Shown: positions 60,615 to 64,000 of the stretch, piece after piece
How the letters are laid out: each line of letters starts with the position of its first letter
Position numbering within the stretch: position 1 is the stretch's first letter
Assembly (NCBI GenBank): GCA_021234155.1
Contig: JAJEKV010000008.1
Span: 21,216,487-21,280,486 of the forward strand
Source of the DNA: Isoetes taiwanensis
Lineage: Eukaryota; Streptophyta; Lycopodiopsida; Isoetales; Isoetaceae
Direction of reading: 5' to 3'
Length of the DNA stretch: 64,000 bases
The notes under the pieces: model-generated
Told to the model about the DNA's origin: nothing
Database searches by the model: none
The model's input: only the letters and a program-made list of their open reading frames with translations
Position numbers and translations under genes: made by a program

Positions 60615-60920
60615 CCTAGGGGGGCAAACCCTTGTTTATGTGGGCAACTGGCATATCCTAGGTATATGCTAGAATATCCCTAGGATATGCTGGTGACTGC
60701 TAAAAACTTACGATTGGCTGTAAATGCTAGGTCACTTCTGTTGGTGGGCAGCCGCTCTCGAAACCGGCTAACCGCCTAGGGGGGCAAACCCTTGTTTATG
60801 TGGGCAACTGGCATATCCTAGGTATATGCTAGAATATCCCTAGGATATGCTGGTGACTGCTAAAAACTTACGATTGGCTGTAAATGCTAGGTCACTTCTG
60901 TTGGTGGGCAGCCGCTCTCG
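60615..60920 (+). repeat. Perfect tandem duplication of a 146 bp unit, period 160
   Basis: Bases 60,615-60,760 and 60,775-60,920 are identical by eye, separated by AAACCGGCTAACCG. The unit begins CCTAGGGGGGCAAACCC and ends GCAGCCGCTCTCG. Each unit contains a perfect 12 bp inverted repeat, GCATATCCTAGG and CCTAGGATATGC, 16 bases apart. The left edge is itself nearly palindromic (GGGTTGCCCCTAGGGG). Confidence 0.93.
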
Positions 60921-61419
60921 TATCTTGGGCAGATAGCGGTTTGTTTGGGGCGGTTTGTTTTGATTCAATGGGAAAACTCGAGTCGGGCACTCTTTTTCTG
61001 GTGCTGGGAATCTAATGCTGCGACATTGAAGAGGTCCCATAGGTAAAGTTCTAAAGCATTTAAAGCTTTTCAGGCAGTCCCCTTCCGCTTATCGTTCTAG
61101 CAAGGTATGAGTTTTGTAGTATTTGTTGCTTCTGAAGAAATCGTTCATATACCAAAACTCTTTGCCGTCTACAGAATATGATGGCAAAAAATATATATAC
61201 AACATGAAACCCTGATGGAACAGAGGCAACACCAGGTTCAGAGGAATTTAAATCCAAAATGGTGATTCATAAAACCTATATGGCAGTAAAATGGGCTCCA
61301 TTTCAACATATTTATGTCCTGGATCAGAAGTGATTTTTTCAAGCGTAAGTACATTTCTTAAATCAAATTGGTGACGAATCTGAGTTTTTTTTGTCTACTG
61401 GGACATATGGTTTGAGATC

Positions 61420-61560
61420 ATTGTGGTTTTTTGCAGTGGTTGTTAGGATTGCATTTTCCTGATGCCAAAATAAGATTTCTGGCAGTGTCTATGAAGATCT
61501 TTGCCTTTTTTATCCTTGTCGGTTTTGCTGTCTTATTCTTCTTCTGCTCATTGTCAGGTA
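61420..61560 (+). other. Exon-like stretch with a membrane segment
   Basis: Between TTTTTTGCAG (ending about 61,435) and a GTATTT donor (about 61,557) one frame stays open: WLLGLHFPDAKIRFLAVSMK followed by IFAFFILVGFAVLFFFCSLS, a basic stretch then a hydrophobic helix, as in a type II membrane anchor. I cannot name the gene and no second exon is clear; the frame at 62,259-62,489 is a weak candidate. Confidence 0.25.
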
Positions 61561-61799
61561 TTTCTACACTCTGCATTTGTTTGTTATGCTCTGTCTAACT
61601 TTTATGAGGATGGAAGCTCTTAGATCATTCTTTCTTGTGCAAAGTACTACTTTTCCAAGCTATGTGACTTTCCACTGTGCTTTTTATAGACTCTTCCATT
61701 GTATGGACTCCCAATGGATTGATATATATATTGTTTCCAGAAAGTAAATATTCCTTAAATCCCTAGATAGCACATCATCCTTTTAGTGGTATGGTAATA

Positions 61800-61865
61800 G
61801 CATCTTAGCTGCTATTCATGGTGCATAGCAGAGCATCTTAGTTGCTATTCATGGTGCATAGCAGA
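61800..61865 (+). repeat. Two-copy tandem repeat, period 33
   Basis: GCATCTTAGCTGCTATTCAT plus GGTGCATAGCAGA, repeated at once with one change (GCTG to GTTG). Confidence 0.93.
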
Positions 61866-62426
61866 ATTTTGGAAGGAATTATGGCTGTTTGGAAGGAATC
61901 ATGGCCACATGTTGCTTTCATTCCAAATCATTAGAGAGAATGAACTCATGCAATTTAATCAAATAGGTTATTGTTGATCTATGGAGCATTTTCACTTTCA
62001 TTGTTCTGTAAACGCTTGCAAAAGCACACTTCATCGGGTTACAGAATTGGTTTTCAAAAGCATTAGAAAATGCATTATGCATCTGTTTTGGCTGCCCTTG
62101 ATGTATTTCATTCCATATGCTTTGTTCTACCTCAGTTGATTCAAGTTGAGTGGAGTGAGAGAGGAAAAGTAAGAGTTTTGTTATCTATTTCTGCTTAATT
62201 TGGCATGTGTGAAGCTGTTAAATTCATTTGTACAGATTTGTAAACATAGTATTCATGGATGTTCTTGGTGGTGACAGATGGTGTATATCACATGGAAAAT
62301 TTGTCCAGGAAATTTGTCTTAAACGAAGACTTAGTTTCTGTCGTAAAAGAACACCACTGGTGGTTTCATTATGACTTCATATTTGACAAGGCTCTGAATT
62401 CATGTGCTGGGATAGCAGAAGATTTA

Positions 62427-62690
62427 GGTGGGGATGATTTACTTATGTTGTTTTTTCTGTCTTGTATTTCAGAGCTATTTCTACGGTGAAGGATGCATAT
62501 AGTTTTGCCCAGGATCTTTGCTGGAAGATCCAGTAAAATCGATAGTAAGTGTGCATCAATTCTGTGCACACTTGTTTGATGCATACCTTAATGCATATCC
62601 TTATACTTTAGTGGAGATGATTTACTTATGTTGTTTTTTCTGTTCTGTATTTCAGAGTTATTTCTACGGTGCTGCATTAGGTTAGGCCAG
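62427..62690 (+). repeat. Duplicated 70 bp segment, spacing about 182
   Basis: GATGATTTACTTATGTTGTT, then TTTTCTGTCTTGTATTTCAG and AGCTATTTCTACGGTG at 62,433-62,490, recur with few changes at about 62,615-62,672. Each ends in a T-rich tract and TTTCAG, so the duplicated piece resembles a splice acceptor plus exon start. A shorter pair, TTAGTGTAAGTAAATTTGCT, lies at about 62,733 and 62,776. Confidence 0.8.
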
Positions 62691-62809
62691 TTCGTGCCTT
62701 GAGGGCTTAATAGGCAAGTATGAGGCTCGGGTGTTAGTGTAAGTAAATTTGCTACCCTTAGTATAGGGTTCAGGCATTAGTGTAAGTAAATTTGCTGGTT
62801 TAGATGTTT

Positions 62810-63589
62810 GCTCTCCTTTTTTTTACATGTGCAAGGCATTGCTTTTGCAGCTAGCGTTAGGCTGAGAATTTCTTTGACATCATTGGCCCTTATTTCGGAA
62901 TAGCAATGTTTAGCTACGGGCCATGGTGGCAGTTGTGATGTCAGATTGGCCCAACACACAGTTCCCGAAATAGCTTACTACATTGGGTTCGTGAACATTT
63001 TCAAGAGTTCCAGAAATGCATTTTAAGGTCCAATGAAGCTATCATTATCTCACTCCAAAGGCCCGAGCTTCTGAGATAATATAACTCCACATATTCCATG
63101 ATGATAATTCCCCCAGAGTAGAGACAAAGTGTCCTTATAATTATATTGAATTGGGGCCGCATCAACCCTCAATCCAGCAAACTAAGATGGAATGCCAGAA
63201 TGCCAGCTAAATGGTGGCAAATGCTAAGTGCTTGGACACTCCTCCCTTACCCCTTATTTCTGCCTCCACAACTGAAAGTTAAGAGTTCTCCATGAACAAG
63301 ATGATCATTGTAAAATCTACATCCTTTTATGGCCACTTTTTTGCAAAATCACAAGTCAAGAACCACTTTCAACATGCGAATTGAACATGGTCATTACTGG
63401 TCATTACGACCCTTGCACCTCTTTATATACATTCTAGCGAGTGCTGCAGTTGCAAATTTTTTACCTGTTTGCTACTTAGATATTTGTAGTCAGATGCTTG
63501 ATCTGTCAATGTAGCTTGTGAATATGCCCAATGTCCTATCGTTGCATAGGCATTTGAAAGCAACACAAATGCTGAAATATTCCAAGGCT
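62810..63589. other. No gene seen
   Basis: No sustained frame or motif; this is the 3' flank of the PPR fragment that begins at 63,590 on the minus strand. Confidence 0.45.
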
Positions 63590-64000
63590 CTAACTTGAGA
63601 ATATGTTGTGTAGTGTGTTATGCCATGGGCACACAACAATATTTGGTTGACAAGGCATTGCAGTAACAAAATCCTCAGTTGTATCCAGGAATCCTGCACA
63701 ACCTAAAAGGTCAACCATGCATGTATACTGGTACATCTTTGGTAGAATGCCATATTCTGAACTAATTATATTGAAATAGTGACAACCTTCATCAATGAAG
63801 CTTGCATCAGTACAAGTAGAGATGATTGAAGATGCTGTAAAGTTATTTGGCTCCATTCCTTCTTTCTGCATTAGGCTGAACAGTATGAGAATCTCATTCC
63901 CATTTGCAGATTGTGCAAAACCAGTGATTAAGGCATGAGGAAACAACATTCCTACTTGCATTTTATTGAACATAGTATGGGCATTCTTTGTGCAGCCATA
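63590..64000 (-). pseudogene. PPR protein, C-terminal part, runs off the right edge
   Basis: The frame is open from the right edge of the window to a TAA at 63,590-63,592, so the 5' part lies beyond 64,000. It reads YGCTKNAHTMFNKM, ALITGFAQSANGNEILILFS, MQKEGMEPNNFTASSIISTC, FIDEGCHYFNIISSEYGILP and YTCMVDLLGCAGFLDTTEDF, which are successive P/L/S-type PPR repeats as found near the end of PLS-class proteins just before the E domain. After AMPCQPNIVV the expected 'W.ALLGAC' block is replaced by CPWHNTLHNIFSS and a stop, suggesting a frame break or truncation. It may be intact upstream. Different from the PPR relic at 28.7-30.3 kb. Confidence 0.8.

Noticed and set aside
1-64000. CRISPR array, prokaryotic operons, riboswitches or rho-independent terminators
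   Set aside because: No regularly spaced identical repeats with unique spacers, no Shine-Dalgarno-linked gene runs, and the reliable part is intron-containing plant DNA.

Overview
The window looks like nuclear DNA of a land plant. The recognisable genes are plant-type and split by introns: a Mediator subunit MED25 relic, a polyprenol-reductase (SRD5A3/DFG10-type) relic, two exons of an SKU5-like multicopper oxidase, and PPR-repeat fragments. Between them lie LINE fragments and one two-gene DNA transposon. The PPR and transposon content would suit a fern, lycophyte or bryophyte, but I cannot fix the lineage. No gene is clearly intact; nearly all carry stops or single-base frame breaks. Because part of this window is visibly poor sequence, some of those breaks may be consensus errors and not decay.

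The dominant feature is a giant palindrome. Bases 1 to about 16,934 are a reverse-complement copy of about 16,935 to 38,350, with the axis near 16,934 and almost no spacer. Eight widely spaced anchor pairs are collinear. The left arm is about 21% shorter than the right, richer in G+C and CpG, C-rich over G on the given strand, and bacterial in flavour, while the right arm is ordinary AT-rich plant DNA. The simplest reading is a fold-back (template-complement) long read whose second arm was badly base-called and then assembled. Open frames and tRNA-like scraps in 1-16,934 should therefore not be annotated as genes.

Layout of the reliable part: 17.0-20.6 kb, no gene seen; 20.7-23.2 kb, MED25 relic (minus); 24.6-31.5 kb, a direct-repeat pair around exon-like remains and a decayed PPR gene (28.7-30.3 kb, plus); 32.2-32.7 kb, a dense cluster of inverted 13-mers; 33-38 kb, mostly non-coding with small tandem repeats; 38.25-38.6 kb, three 119-120 bp monomers. 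From 40.7 to 50.7 kb there are LINE pieces of two kinds. Two of them are nested in, or next to, a polyprenol-reductase relic (43.96-47.8 kb, minus) and share a 3' hairpin with a compensatory base change. Multicopper oxidase exons sit at 49.6-50.0 kb.

From about 50.76 to 57.7 kb lies a DNA transposon with two convergent multi-exon genes: a coiled-coil/zinc-finger partner (51.1-53.3 kb, plus) and a DDE transposase (57.45-53.85 kb, minus), with TGACGG-type motifs clustered near both outer ends. The last 6 kb holds one unidentified 150-codon frame, a perfect 146 bp tandem duplication, small repeats, and the end of a PPR gene that runs off the right edge.
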